Part shown: piece after piece, positions 7,603 to 16,626 of the stretch
Layout: every line of letters begins with the position of its first letter
Position numbering within the stretch: the first letter of the stretch is position 1
Source of the DNA: Halodesulfovibrio sp.
Lineage (GTDB): Bacteria > Desulfobacterota > Desulfovibrionia > Desulfovibrionales > Desulfovibrionaceae
DNA length: 64,000 bases
Reading direction: 5' to 3'
Assembly (NCBI RefSeq): GCF_015482765.1
Contig: NZ_JADMLB010000051.1
Coordinates: 1-64,000, forward strand
The notes under the pieces: generated by a model
Seen by the model: the letters and a program-made list of their open reading frames with translations, nothing else
What the model was told of the DNA's origin: nothing
Database searches by the model: none
Translations under genes and position numbers: made by a program

Positions 7603-9826
7603 ACATAGCTCCGGAAGAAGAAGTCACAAACTTATCATGCACGTCATCTGCAATTTCTTTGGAATCTTGTCCTTCGCCTGCAGTAACGTTGATAGTTACA
7701 TAGTTGGTTATCACCTGCTGTTTTGAGTCAGCTTTAGCGGGTAACGATTTTGGGGAAGAAGTTGCTGCAGCAAGTGAATAACTCTGTTTTGCTTCAACAC
7801 CATTCCCCTGTTTGTCGACTCCTGCAATCGAAGTCTCATGCGGTGTCGCCTTTGTTGATGCTTTTACGCTGTCACCAAAGGAAGACTTCACCTTTTTTTG
7901 CTCTACAGAAGGTCGTGCCAATGTCTTCTCAGCACTCTTTCCAACAGGAGCTTCAGTCGCCGTTCTTTCTCTGTTATTTTTCTTTACCTTTTGCGGTTGC
8001 TCATCTTCATCATCACCAAAAATCGATGTGACGAGCTTACCGACCACTCCTCCTGTAAAAGCCTCTTTAAGCGCACCCCATTTCTCGCTCACCAGATCAA
8101 TGGCCGCCCCAATCCCTCTAACGATGAGTCCTATAGGACTATAGGCAAAGACACGTCCAAGCACATTTAATCCTGCGACAAAATACTTCTTAAGAGAATC
8201 CCACTTTGCGTACACCGTCCCAATAGCTAGTGCGATTGCACCAATAGCCAGCCCAATAGGGTTGGTAATAAAGGCAACCCCGACCGTCTTAATCCCTGCA
8301 ATAAGAGCAGGAAAAGCAGTCGTAATAATCGGTGCAACAGCTTGCCCTATGCTCCAAATGGTCTGGGCCATTTTGTAACCTGAAAACGCAAATTTGGCGG
8401 TCATTATTGCCCCGACAGCAGTCGCAACAACTCCAAATCCACCGAGGAAATCCACAACCTTCAAAATTGCAGAACCAACGTTTGTCAGCACACCAAGCAA
8501 GGTAAAAGCAAATTCACCGATTTTAGGTAACGCTTCACCGATCATCGCGCCAAATTTTTTAATATCTTCTCTATGCTCATTAAATAATGCACCAATCTTA
8601 GGAGCCAGCGTCGCTACGTACGGCTCAAGAGCCCCGCCGATAAGTCCTGAAAACTCTGCAGAAGCTGATGAAACAACTGAGTTGATACTTTTCATTGCTG
8701 TTGCGTACTTAACAGCACCTTGACGACCTTCTTCAGTTACAAGACTCTGCTTAGCCTGTTTCTCATAAACATCTTCTAAACTTTTACCCGTAGACTGAAG
8801 ATAGCTAATTAATTGCGGGGCATTTCCTCCAAGTAACTGACTGGACAATGACTTAGCTTTATCAGCATCTCCCATTTTCATAAGAGCCGATGTAATTGTT
8901 TTCATCCGCTGCTCAGGAGATAACTTTTCTACCTCCTTGAGTGATAATCCAAGAGTATCAAGCGCACTACCAAATGAATTATCCTTCGGGGAAAGTTTAA
9001 TACGCCCGAATTTATCATTCATTTCTTTAATTAGATTCCCAACGCCACCAGCCTTAAGTCCCGCTTTCGAAGCAATCCCCTCCCAGGTTTCCAAACCTTT
9101 CGCTGAGATCCCCAATGATTTCGCCAAGCGAGCTTGACTGGCAGTAATGGTATTTATATTGGAAATTTTCGCTCCAACAGTTGCCATGAAGCCAAGCCCT
9201 TTAGAGAACTTTTGCGCACCAACGGCTCCTGCTCTCAATGCATTTCCAATACCTTTAATACGCCTAGCACCACCAAGTTTACCTAGCCTGCTCCGTGTTA
9301 CCTTTAAGCTGCTACTGAATTTTTTTTGTGATGCAGTACACTTTTTGGTTTCATGAACAAATGTTCTAACCCGATTTCCTGCCGTTTTTACCGCTTCACC
9401 AATCGAAGCCATATTCTTAGAAATCTGCCTCAATGAAGCGGCTTTTTTCGTTTCACTAACAAACGAGCTAAGCCGACTCCCTGCTTTTTTTACAGCTCTA
9501 CCAATCGAAACAAATTCTTTTGTCGTTAATTTTATTGAGCCAGAAATTGACTGCACACCTAGTTGTGCCGTTCCTATGGAGTGCGTCATGCCGGAGGCTG
9601 ACTTTCCTACCATACCTACAACATTGCCAAGTAGCCGCAAGCCATCTCCAGCTTCAACAACCTGTGCAGAGCCGTAATTAACTAAAGAAAGATCGACAGC
9701 CTGAATATTAGCAAGCGCGATATTCATATTAGTTAACTCAGTAGTTACTGCCTCCATAGCAGAACTAAATGAGGGCGCTACTGCGCCCCCGATTTCAAGC
9801 ATTACTGCTTCTTTTTTAACTGTCAT
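7592..9826 (-). CDS. Tail tape-measure protein (P2 gpT-like)
   Basis: The 744-residue product sets tail-tube length. It has a long helical N-terminal part, hydrophobic segments at about residues 430-560 (typical of tape measures), and a charged, low-complexity C-terminal part. An internal duplication is visible: SIGRAVKKAG (107-116) and SIGEAVKTAG (141-150) start near-identical units 34 residues apart. It overlaps the frameshifted gpE product at its start and gpU at its end. The intact 2.2-kb frame argues for selection on tail function. Confidence 0.92.
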   Translation of the reverse strand: MTVKKEAVMLEIGGAVAPSFSSAMEAVTTELTNMNIALANIQAVDLSLVNYGSAQVVEAGDGLRLLGNVVGMVGKSASGMTHSIGTAQLGVQSISGSIKLTTKEFVSIGRAVKKAGSRLSSFVSETKKAASLRQISKNMASIGEAVKTAGNRVRTFVHETKKCTASQKKFSSSLKVTRSRLGKLGGARRIKGIGNALRAGAVGAQKFSKGLGFMATVGAKISNINTITASQARLAKSLGISAKGLETWEGIASKAGLKAGGVGNLIKEMNDKFGRIKLSPKDNSFGSALDTLGLSLKEVEKLSPEQRMKTITSALMKMGDADKAKSLSSQLLGGNAPQLISYLQSTGKSLEDVYEKQAKQSLVTEEGRQGAVKYATAMKSINSVVSSASAEFSGLIGGALEPYVATLAPKIGALFNEHREDIKKFGAMIGEALPKIGEFAFTLLGVLTNVGSAILKVVDFLGGFGVVATAVGAIMTAKFAFSGYKMAQTIWSIGQAVAPIITTAFPALIAGIKTVGVAFITNPIGLAIGAIALAIGTVYAKWDSLKKYFVAGLNVLGRVFAYSPIGLIVRGIGAAIDLVSEKWGALKEAFTGGVVGKLVTSIFGDDEDEQPQKVKKNNRERTATEAPVGKSAEKTLARPSVEQKKVKSSFGDSVKASTKATPHETSIAGVDKQGNGVEAKQSYSLAAATSSPKSLPAKADSKQQVITNYVTINVTAGEGQDSKEIADDVHDKFVTSSSGAMYDE

Positions 9827-10192
9827 TTAGTCTCCCTACCTCATGTGTCCACATGGCAAGTTCCTCACACGACATTTCCATTATTTCGTTGTACCCCCAA
9901 CCGGTAAAACGGGAGAGGTACAACGTATAATTACGCGCCACTTCAGGCGTTAGGATAAAAAATCCTGATATGCGGTATGGAACTGGTTGTAATCTGCGAT
10001 CTCAAGTTCTTCCAGAACTGCAGTAGAAATTTCACAAAGATTAGAAAAAAGAGTCAGTTCCATTTCTTCTTTGTCTGCTGCTTTCTGAGCAATAATCTGA
10101 TCGCGAACCTTAGGTGCACGCATGGTAAGCACTTTGTATTCATGACCGTCAACAGTAACCGGATATTTCAATGTAATCTGAGTAGTACGCAT
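9816..10192 (-). CDS. P2 gpE/gpE+E'-like tail chaperone with -1 frameshift
   Basis: The unshifted product is 80 residues, from the ATG at 10192 (AAAAGGGT precedes) to the TAA at 9950-9952. A slippery heptamer T TTT TTA lies at 9962-9956, four codons before that stop. A -1 shift there reads on through 44 more residues including RFTGWGYNEIMEMSCEEL, the conserved gpE' signature, to a TAA at 9816-9818 inside the tape-measure start. In P2 the E and E+E' products coat the tape measure during tail assembly. The frameshift is inferred from the sequence and P2 precedent. Confidence 0.88.
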
Positions 10193-10358
10193 TATATTTA
10201 CCCTTTTCAGGTTCAATGTTATAAATAAGGTTGATGATTTAGGCGCGGGGAAGAAGTCCGGTGCGAAGATAGCGCCACTATACAAACACCTGACTCCTCC
10301 CCAACCCTGTTACCTGTATTCTCGCCTTACAGGCACACGGCTACGCCAAAGAAGGAAT

Positions 10359-10880
10359 TTACTTCGCGGAATTAAGACCAAGGTTTCCACGATGCTCAGC
10401 AAGCTGATCCCTGCCGTTAATAATGCGCTTCATGTTCAGCACATCAATTTCATGCACTTCTTTTTCATCCTGAATATATTTGTAGTAATGCAGGTTTACG
10501 GTGTAGACAGTTGAAGCTTCACCGCCTTCAGTCCATGCACTTGGAGCAATCTTTGTGATTCGTCCTGACATGTGTACTTTTACCGGAGTAACCTTGCCGT
10601 CAAAGCTTTCCAGACTGCCATAAACAGTCAGCTTTACGCCGCCGTTAGTCGTTACACCAAAGAGCTGAAGTGTCTCTTGGCACTGTTTTGTCGTTGTAAA
10701 CGTTGCAACAAGTTCTTCCATACCTTTGTCTAAAGACACAGGGGCATCCATACCGCCAGCGCGGAACTGCTCAAGCTTAAGGCTCAGATCAGGAAGTTTT
10801 ACTTCTTTAAGGTTACCGGCAAAGCCGACATTTTCTACAACCAGATTCGCACTCTTTAATACATTTTCTGCTACAGCCAT
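10359..10880 (-). CDS. Major tail tube protein (P2 gpFII-like)
   Basis: The 173-residue product forms the inner tube of the contractile tail. LKEVKLPDLSLKLEQFRAGG and the middle VYGSLESFDGKVTPVKVHMSGRI are characteristic of the FII family. It starts at the stop of the sheath gene and is the second gene of the sheath/tube pair, as in P2. A non-coding 170-base gap follows before gpE. Confidence 0.93.
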   Translation of the reverse strand: MAVAENVLKSANLVVENVGFAGNLKEVKLPDLSLKLEQFRAGGMDAPVSLDKGMEELVATFTTTKQCQETLQLFGVTTNGGVKLTVYGSLESFDGKVTPVKVHMSGRITKIAPSAWTEGGEASTVYTVNLHYYKYIQDEKEVHEIDVLNMKRIINGRDQLAEHRGNLGLNSAK

Positions 10881-12082
10881 TACTTAAATACCTCCTCAAC
10901 GTAGCCATTAGTCATGCGGCTACGGAATGTCACACGTTCTGCAGTATAAGCCGGAGTAAAATCAAAATCGAAGTAGGTATGTCCCTGTTCAACTTCTGAT
11001 GAGCTGTTGATTTCGCTATCAACCCAGCACTTGCCACCTAAAATAGCGCCTTTCTGTTCAAGGGTTCGCAGGAACTGGTTTACGGATTCCTGAACCGCAT
11101 CAAAATACACTTTGCCCACTGGTCTATCCACAGCCCACATGTGTGCCTGCTGAATAGATTCATTAATCATGTCCGCGATACGTCGGGTAGAAAGGAACGA
11201 CCATCGTGCATCGCTGGAAGTAGTTCTGTTACCCCACAGACGGTAGCCGTCTTCGCAAATAATGGTTGCAACTTTGTTTTCGTTAAGTACGTTCGCTTCA
11301 CTTGCAGGATCACCCAGTTCAAACGGAACTGGACGCGCCACACCCGAAATACCCAAGATTTCCTTGTTAGATGGAGACCACCAGAAACCTTTCTCCGCAT
11401 CAGTTCGGGCAATAACGCCGGCAACGCGTGCAGAAGCAGGTTCATCAGAGTAAACACCATCGCGATATACCGTCACAAACGGGTCAACAATGTATGTTCG
11501 AGGAGAACCGAACAGCTTTGCATCCTGCATTGCTACTTCAGAGTTGCTATTACAACCGTCTTTAATGACAATCGCATTCAGCTTATGTGCAATTGTTTCC
11601 AGCTCTGCTGCAACAGGGTTTTTAAGATACGTACCCAAGTTGTCCGGATCTTCATGACGCTGATGTGTAAAGCCAGATGCAACCAAAATCTTAGGTTTTA
11701 CAGCGCACTTAGATTTTGCACCAAGAAATGCATGAACGCCTTTAAGACCTTCGTTTGAACTGCCACCAACAATATTAGTCATCGTCGCTTTTTCATCTGC
11801 ACCTTCAGCAACTCGGACAACCACAACCAGACCATGATGCTGATCAAAAATAGCATCCATAGCATTCGGCAATGTACCTGCACGATTCCCCTTGGTATCA
11901 AGCTTTGCAGCCTTACGCGGGCTACCGTAAATCAACACCGGAGTATCAAGTGGAAACGCAGTTTCGTCTGCATCTGGAGCAGTACCGATAAGACCGATAA
12001 CAGAAGAGCGTACAACCTTTACCGGACGGCCACCTTCATCAATTTCAATAGTCTCAACACCATGCAGAAAATCTGTACTCAT
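10880..12082 (-). CDS. Tail sheath protein (P2 gpFI-like)
   Basis: The 400-residue contractile sheath. Family features include the N-terminal HGVETIEIDEGGRPVKVVRS, central FVTVYRD and ARVAGVIARTDAEKGFWWSPSN, and the C-terminal FDFTPAYTAERVTFRS. Presence of sheath plus tube shows the particle is contractile (R-type), not flexible. The tube gene follows directly. Confidence 0.95.
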   Translation of the reverse strand: MSTDFLHGVETIEIDEGGRPVKVVRSSVIGLIGTAPDADETAFPLDTPVLIYGSPRKAAKLDTKGNRAGTLPNAMDAIFDQHHGLVVVVRVAEGADEKATMTNIVGGSSNEGLKGVHAFLGAKSKCAVKPKILVASGFTHQRHEDPDNLGTYLKNPVAAELETIAHKLNAIVIKDGCNSNSEVAMQDAKLFGSPRTYIVDPFVTVYRDGVYSDEPASARVAGVIARTDAEKGFWWSPSNKEILGISGVARPVPFELGDPASEANVLNENKVATIICEDGYRLWGNRTTSSDARWSFLSTRRIADMINESIQQAHMWAVDRPVGKVYFDAVQESVNQFLRTLEQKGAILGGKCWVDSEINSSSEVEQGHTYFDFDFTPAYTAERVTFRSRMTNGYVEEVFK

Positions 12083-12144
12083 TACTAATCCTTACGTATA
12101 AATGTTACCAAGTGGGAAGAGTTCCCCCTGCCCGTTTCAAAAAA

Positions 12145-12486
12145 TTACATTGAGGCTGCTACAGAATGGTTGAAATATTCATCCCCCGCATAAAACACAG
12201 CCAGAAAATATTTCACAGCAAGCCATGCTCGAAGCGGCAACAGCCACTTACTTTTGCGAGAACAAATAAACACCATGTTTGCTAAAAAGAATAAGTCCGC
12301 CTTTTGCTTGTCCTCCCCTTCCTGATACATCCAATCATGAATATTACAGGCTTCAGAAATATCTGCTCCGGCAAGGGTATCGGGAACCAGCCTGCCAATA
12401 ATGCCGTCCGGCCCGCAGCCGTTGCACACCCTCGATTTTAGAGCATCTGAAGCTTCCTTATAAGTTTGTGATGCCAGCAACTCCAT
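12145..12486 (-). CDS. Small phospholipase A2-like-fold protein
   Basis: The 113-residue product shows the phospholipase A2 core: a CGPDG calcium-loop-like segment, ACNIHDWMY matching CxxHDxxY with the His-Asp pair, and KADLFFLANM. The C-terminal part has a hydrophobic segment (LPLRAWLAVKYFLAVFY). It sits between tail-fibre assembly and sheath genes, where P2 has nothing equivalent. It overlaps the assembly gene by 1 base. Whether it is catalytic, and whether it acts in lysis or is a tail component, cannot be told. Confidence 0.6.
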   Translation of the reverse strand: MELLASQTYKEASDALKSRVCNGCGPDGIIGRLVPDTLAGADISEACNIHDWMYQEGEDKQKADLFFLANMVFICSRKSKWLLPLRAWLAVKYFLAVFYAGDEYFNHSVAASM

Positions 12487-12887
12487 TACGCACTCACCTC
12501 CGCCAATTCTGCCCGTAACGCCTGAGCCTGCTCTTCAAGCTCTACAAGACGCGCCTCATCTTCAGCAGTTGCAGTGCCGGCAACTTTCGCGCGCAATGGG
12601 CGAACTGAAGCAAGATCGTTTGCAGTAAGTTGCTGTTGAATTTCGGCTATACGTTGCTGTACTAGCTCTGTTTCGGTTGGCTCTGGTGATTTTGGTGGAG
12701 GGGTGAAAGTAATTGAGCCACCAGAGGTAACTTTCGTATTATATGGGGCAGCAAGATGTGCTTCATCACCGAAAATAGCCTGTTCTTTTTCGGTTAATTC
12801 TTCCCATCCATCGGTAAGCAGTTTTGATGCATCTTTGTTATTATCAACATTGATAACGCCAAGTTCTTTTTTTTTAAACAATCTCAT
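12486..12887 (-). CDS. Tail fibre assembly-like protein, second module
   Basis: 133 residues. The C-terminal half (QQLTANDLASVRPLRAKVAG then GTATAEDEARLVELEEQA) is nearly repeated in the other assembly-like gene at 14420-14881, so the pair are duplicates with divergent N-termini. It directly follows a fibre gene, as phage tail-fibre chaperones do. The helical C-terminus probably mediates chaperone contact. Confidence 0.65.
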   Translation of the reverse strand: MRLFKKKELGVINVDNNKDASKLLTDGWEELTEKEQAIFGDEAHLAAPYNTKVTSGGSITFTPPPKSPEPTETELVQQRIAEIQQQLTANDLASVRPLRAKVAGTATAEDEARLVELEEQAQALRAELAEVSA

Positions 12888-12896
12888 ATATTGCTC

Positions 12897-14372
12897 CTAT
12901 TGGTAGGCATGAAGTTTGCTTACTGGGGAAGAAGTCAATGCTGACACACTAACAACCACTATTTGATCGCTTGGAATAAAGACCCCCGTAACCGGCCTAG
13001 GATAATTTGAAACATTACCAAAAACGATTGGTTGCCCTGTTTTTGGTAATATTCCAGAAACTAAAGATATAGTTGCATACCCAACGGGGCTTGCAGCATC
13101 CCCTTCAAGGAAGATCAAGAGGGGGCGTCCTATAGTAACACCTGTAATTGTCCATATACCAGTTGTAGATCTTGTACTTAAAAGGTGATCTACACGATTC
13201 AAATAATCAAGGTCACCCTTATCAACCTTATTCCCATTAATCGCTGCCACCTGCTGCGCTAACGCCAGCATATCCACATGAGCAGCATTTACAGGCACAT
13301 CAAATGCTTTAATGCACGGCAAGACATAGGAGGTTTTCGGGCGATTTTCTTCGGCAGTTGGGACAACAAGACTTGAATCGAAACCTAATCGCTCTACGCC
13401 ATGAGCTGAACTGTCTAATGAGCCACCATCAGGTGCAGAACGTCCATAAAATGCCCCTAATGGTGCTTCGTTACCTGCTGCTTTTGCTCTAAATGACCCT
13501 GTAATTCTTCGAATAGCATCGTCATCCCAAGAACCAGCCTCTTTACCAGCATGTGCAGCAGCAAAATAGCGGGTATAACACGGAAGAATAAACCATTCGC
13601 CGCCATCCCAGCAGTACTTACCGCACGTACCGTCTTGCGCTGCTGCCTCTGCATCCCATGCTGACTCAGTCCTGAGGTAGTCCCCGCCTTTCATCCACTC
13701 AAACAATTGCGGATACGCAGAGCAAAGAACCTTCTGCTTCACATTCACAGGAATTGTACCTGCCAATGCTTCGCCATTTGTTGAAAAACAAAGCTGACCA
13801 ACAGGAACGCCGGCTATTGTTCCCCATGCTACACCACCGTCTGCCTGCTTAATAAGCACCTGCCCAGCTTCCCCACTATCAAGTGGTAACTCATGCGGGG
13901 TTGGGTCTTTTATATGATCAGAAAGATCCTGCTTAGTCGCCAAAACTAAAGACTGATCAACGGTAATTTCAATCAACTCAGAATTGCTCAACTGCAACTT
14001 CATCTGAACGCGAATTTCACGTCCGGAACCTTCGTTTAGCCCTGGTTTATACGTTTTGGGAAAACGACTAATCGCAATAAGGTCACCATCGCTATCAAAA
14101 ATGCCGAGCTCTGTGATGGTGAATCCACCAACATCAACCGGAATAACCAAAGCAATGTTCACTCGGTTTGCGACATTTTCATCCAAAACAACCTCATTAA
14201 TGGCCGCACGGTGCACTTCATGAGTCAGTGCCGTTGCATCCAAATCTAAAACGGGATTCTCACCATCCCCCAAAGCCATATGGGTCAATGTCAACTTTTG
14301 CCCTAACAGCGACGCGCTTGCTAACTTACTTAAGCCAACGCGAGTAATTTGCGGATAATACTTCTGTGCCAT
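12897..14372 (-). CDS. Tail-collar fibre protein, second copy
   Basis: The 491-residue product binds the target-cell surface. Residues 1-155 are the conserved phage tail-collar attachment domain and match the other fibre gene closely (MAQKYYPQITRVGLSKLASA; GGFTITELGIFDSDGDLIAI; GREIRVQMKLQL). The rest is unrelated to the other fibre except in general layout; it has a collar-type GQLCFSTNGEAL region around 200 and a beta-rich C-terminus. It is followed by its own assembly-like gene. Confidence 0.85.
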   Translation of the reverse strand: MAQKYYPQITRVGLSKLASASLLGQKLTLTHMALGDGENPVLDLDATALTHEVHRAAINEVVLDENVANRVNIALVIPVDVGGFTITELGIFDSDGDLIAISRFPKTYKPGLNEGSGREIRVQMKLQLSNSELIEITVDQSLVLATKQDLSDHIKDPTPHELPLDSGEAGQVLIKQADGGVAWGTIAGVPVGQLCFSTNGEALAGTIPVNVKQKVLCSAYPQLFEWMKGGDYLRTESAWDAEAAAQDGTCGKYCWDGGEWFILPCYTRYFAAAHAGKEAGSWDDDAIRRITGSFRAKAAGNEAPLGAFYGRSAPDGGSLDSSAHGVERLGFDSSLVVPTAEENRPKTSYVLPCIKAFDVPVNAAHVDMLALAQQVAAINGNKVDKGDLDYLNRVDHLLSTRSTTGIWTITGVTIGRPLLIFLEGDAASPVGYATISLVSGILPKTGQPIVFGNVSNYPRPVTGVFIPSDQIVVVSVSALTSSPVSKLHAYQ

Positions 14373-14419
14373 ATCTATTTCCTGCTTTATGCACTTACCT
14401 GTTAAAGGAAGATATTCAG

Positions 14420-14881
14420 CTAGTCAGTTAACGCTGCAAGTTCTGCCTTTAGTTTTTTGGCTCGCTGATCCAGCGCAATGAGCTCTTCCTCTTCTTCCTT
14501 TGTTGCAGTACCAGCTACTTTTGCTCGTAACAGCCCAACAGAAGCAAGGTCATTAGCTGCAATCTTCTGCTGAACAGCATCAATACTCTCTAAAACAAGC
14601 TCCTCAGAAGTCGGTAACGCCAGTTCCGGCTTTTCAAAACTCGCCCCCTCCGGCAGTACTCCTTCAACTTCTGTAATTTCATGCTCCGAACCATCAGGCA
14701 TGTAGTATTTAGTGCCGCGCATATCCTGAACATTTTCCCACACAGTCCCGTTCCATTTAGGATGCAATCCTTCACGGAAATCAGGTGCCTTTCGCGTTGC
14801 TGTTAACGGTCGAGCATTCTGAGGATTGGCATAGCCGGAATACGTGTAGTAGCCTTGCTTGTTAAAATAATGATTCTGCAT
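14420..14881 (-). CDS. Tail fibre assembly-like protein, first module
   Basis: The 153-residue product begins MQNHYFNKQGYYTYSGYANP, a start typical of fibre-assembly or tip proteins, with a central WNGTVWENV motif common in such proteins. Its C-terminal 45 residues duplicate those of the gene at 12486. It starts directly after the stop of the first fibre gene. Confidence 0.65.
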   Translation of the reverse strand: MQNHYFNKQGYYTYSGYANPQNARPLTATRKAPDFREGLHPKWNGTVWENVQDMRGTKYYMPDGSEHEITEVEGVLPEGASFEKPELALPTSEELVLESIDAVQQKIAANDLASVGLLRAKVAGTATKEEEEELIALDQRAKKLKAELAALTD

Positions 14882-16018
14882 TTACGCCTCCATCGGCGGA
14901 AGATAAATTGCCGGGGTAAAGCCATAGTTCTTTGGTCGAATTTCTCTTGCAGACTCTCTACCGTAAACAGGAGAAGAGCGAGAGGCATCAATAGAAAGAG
15001 TGCCACCATTAAGCGAGTAATGCCCACCTCCATATTGATCTAGTTTATACATACTTGTAGATGCCAATGCCCCACTATATGAAACTGAATTAGAGTTTGT
15101 TCGTATTGCATTTGGTTGCACAGACCCCACAATATTTGGCGCAGCATCTCCTTGAACACTGCCGACCTTTCTCGTTACGCCGTTAACAAAGCGAGAGAAA
15201 TAGCCGTCACCATTTTCATCAAACAAATTCGGCAGAAATACATGCGTTGCGTTCTCTGTCACTCTATGTGCAGCTTTGTATGCTGCGCTCATTGAAAGAA
15301 GGGTTTTACCGGCTTGAGAGGTCTTCAACAGTCCTTCACCATTCGCTACATAATGATGTTCGGGCAATTCATTCGGGGGAAACGGCACACCATAGATATG
15401 CCCTGCCGGCAACATTGGTTTAGAAACAAGTAACGCCTGCACCTCCGCCTGAGTATAATACAACTCATTATGATCATGCGCTGTTGGCGGAAAGAGGTTT
15501 GGTTTTTCAATAACCTCTCCCCATTTAACAGGATGTTTTTCTGCTTCATGACGATGAATCTCCGCTCCTACAAACGAACGTGTCGCCATCACCGCAGACG
15601 GATCAACAGACAAGGTCACAGCATCAGGATTCTGTAGTTGCAGTTTCATCTGCACTCGAATCTCGCGTCCTGTCCCTTCATCCAACGCCGGTTTATAGGT
15701 AGCGGGAAACAGTCCCACTGCAATCAAATCACCATCAGAATCAAAAAGACCTAGTTCCGTAATATGAAAACCACCAATCTGAACTGGAATGACGAGAACA
15801 GCCAACACAGTGTTTTCAGAACTCTCATCCAAACGAATCTCGTTAATCTGAGCACGATACACTTCATGCTCAAGTTGCTTTGCATCAAGGTTGATACTCG
15901 ACCCGCTACCATCACCAACTGCCATGTGCGTCAATGAAACTTGCTTATTCAGCAAAACAGCATTGGTAAGTTTTGCTAAGCCTACATGAGTAAGCTTTGG
16001 ATAATATTTTTGTGACAT
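14882..16018 (-). CDS. Tail-collar fibre protein, first copy (P2 gpH position)
   Basis: The 378-residue product has the same N-terminal attachment domain as the second fibre (MSQKYYPKLTHVGLAKLTNA; GGFHITELGLFDSDGDLIAV) and a different receptor-binding part with a collar domain (about 190-290) and a glycine/serine-rich beta C-terminus. It lies directly after gpI, the gpH position of P2. Confidence 0.87.
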   Translation of the reverse strand: MSQKYYPKLTHVGLAKLTNAVLLNKQVSLTHMAVGDGSGSSINLDAKQLEHEVYRAQINEIRLDESSENTVLAVLVIPVQIGGFHITELGLFDSDGDLIAVGLFPATYKPALDEGTGREIRVQMKLQLQNPDAVTLSVDPSAVMATRSFVGAEIHRHEAEKHPVKWGEVIEKPNLFPPTAHDHNELYYTQAEVQALLVSKPMLPAGHIYGVPFPPNELPEHHYVANGEGLLKTSQAGKTLLSMSAAYKAAHRVTENATHVFLPNLFDENGDGYFSRFVNGVTRKVGSVQGDAAPNIVGSVQPNAIRTNSNSVSYSGALASTSMYKLDQYGGGHYSLNGGTLSIDASRSSPVYGRESAREIRPKNYGFTPAIYLPPMEA

Positions 16019-16026
16019 TCAATCTC

Positions 16027-16626
16027 CTACCCAACAGTTTCATAAATTGTGTACCCACAATTCATGTTGTAGCAGCCACTGGTTTCCACAGCTTCCGGCA
16101 TCAACGGTTCAATCGCCACCATTTCACCGGTCATTACGCATGCACCTGCATACCATTCGCCAGAAACAGCACCTGTCACGCTCAACTTCGACATATGAGA
16201 ACGTGTGTTCTTAGTTCTCTCGACAACGTTGAGCAGACTATTCACCACCTCTTCAGAAACACCGCGACCATCAGCAGTAATTTCTAACTCATAGGTCCCT
16301 GCAACTGCGTTTGGTGTCTGCTCCCACCATTCAATAGTATTAATATTGTAACCAAGAGCATTAATGGCATCCTCTACTGCCCCTCGAGTGCCCTTTTTCT
16401 TATGAACAGCAATAGCCCGTGCCGTTACCTGCCGCTTTTGCTCTTCACTCCACTCTTCGTTCCATTCATCAACAGACCACTCATAGGCAAGCCACGGAAG
16501 CACCTGCACTGGACATGTCTGTGAATGACGAAGCGCATTGACAAGAACAGGCAATGAAAACGAACGAGCACAGGTCTTTTCTAACGCCCGCTCATACCTT
16601 GTTGCATTGGAGGGAAGTAGACTCAT
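16027..16626 (-). CDS. P2 gpI-like baseplate protein
   Basis: The 199-residue product matches the phage tail protein I family of the baseplate wedge: LPSNATRYERALEKTCARSF, then LPWLAYEWSVDEWNEEWSEE and KKKGTRGAVEDAINALGYN. It overlaps gpJ by 4 bases. Confidence 0.93.
   Translation of the reverse strand: MSLLPSNATRYERALEKTCARSFSLPVLVNALRHSQTCPVQVLPWLAYEWSVDEWNEEWSEEQKRQVTARAIAVHKKKGTRGAVEDAINALGYNINTIEWWEQTPNAVAGTYELEITADGRGVSEEVVNSLLNVVERTKNTRSHMSKLSVTGAVSGEWYAGACVMTGEMVAIEPLMPEAVETSGCYNMNCGYTIYETVG

Noticed and set aside
11141-11758. 205-residue frame antisense to the tail sheath
   Set aside because: Shadow of a well-recognised gene; composition rich in Cys/Arg/Asn as in antisense frames.
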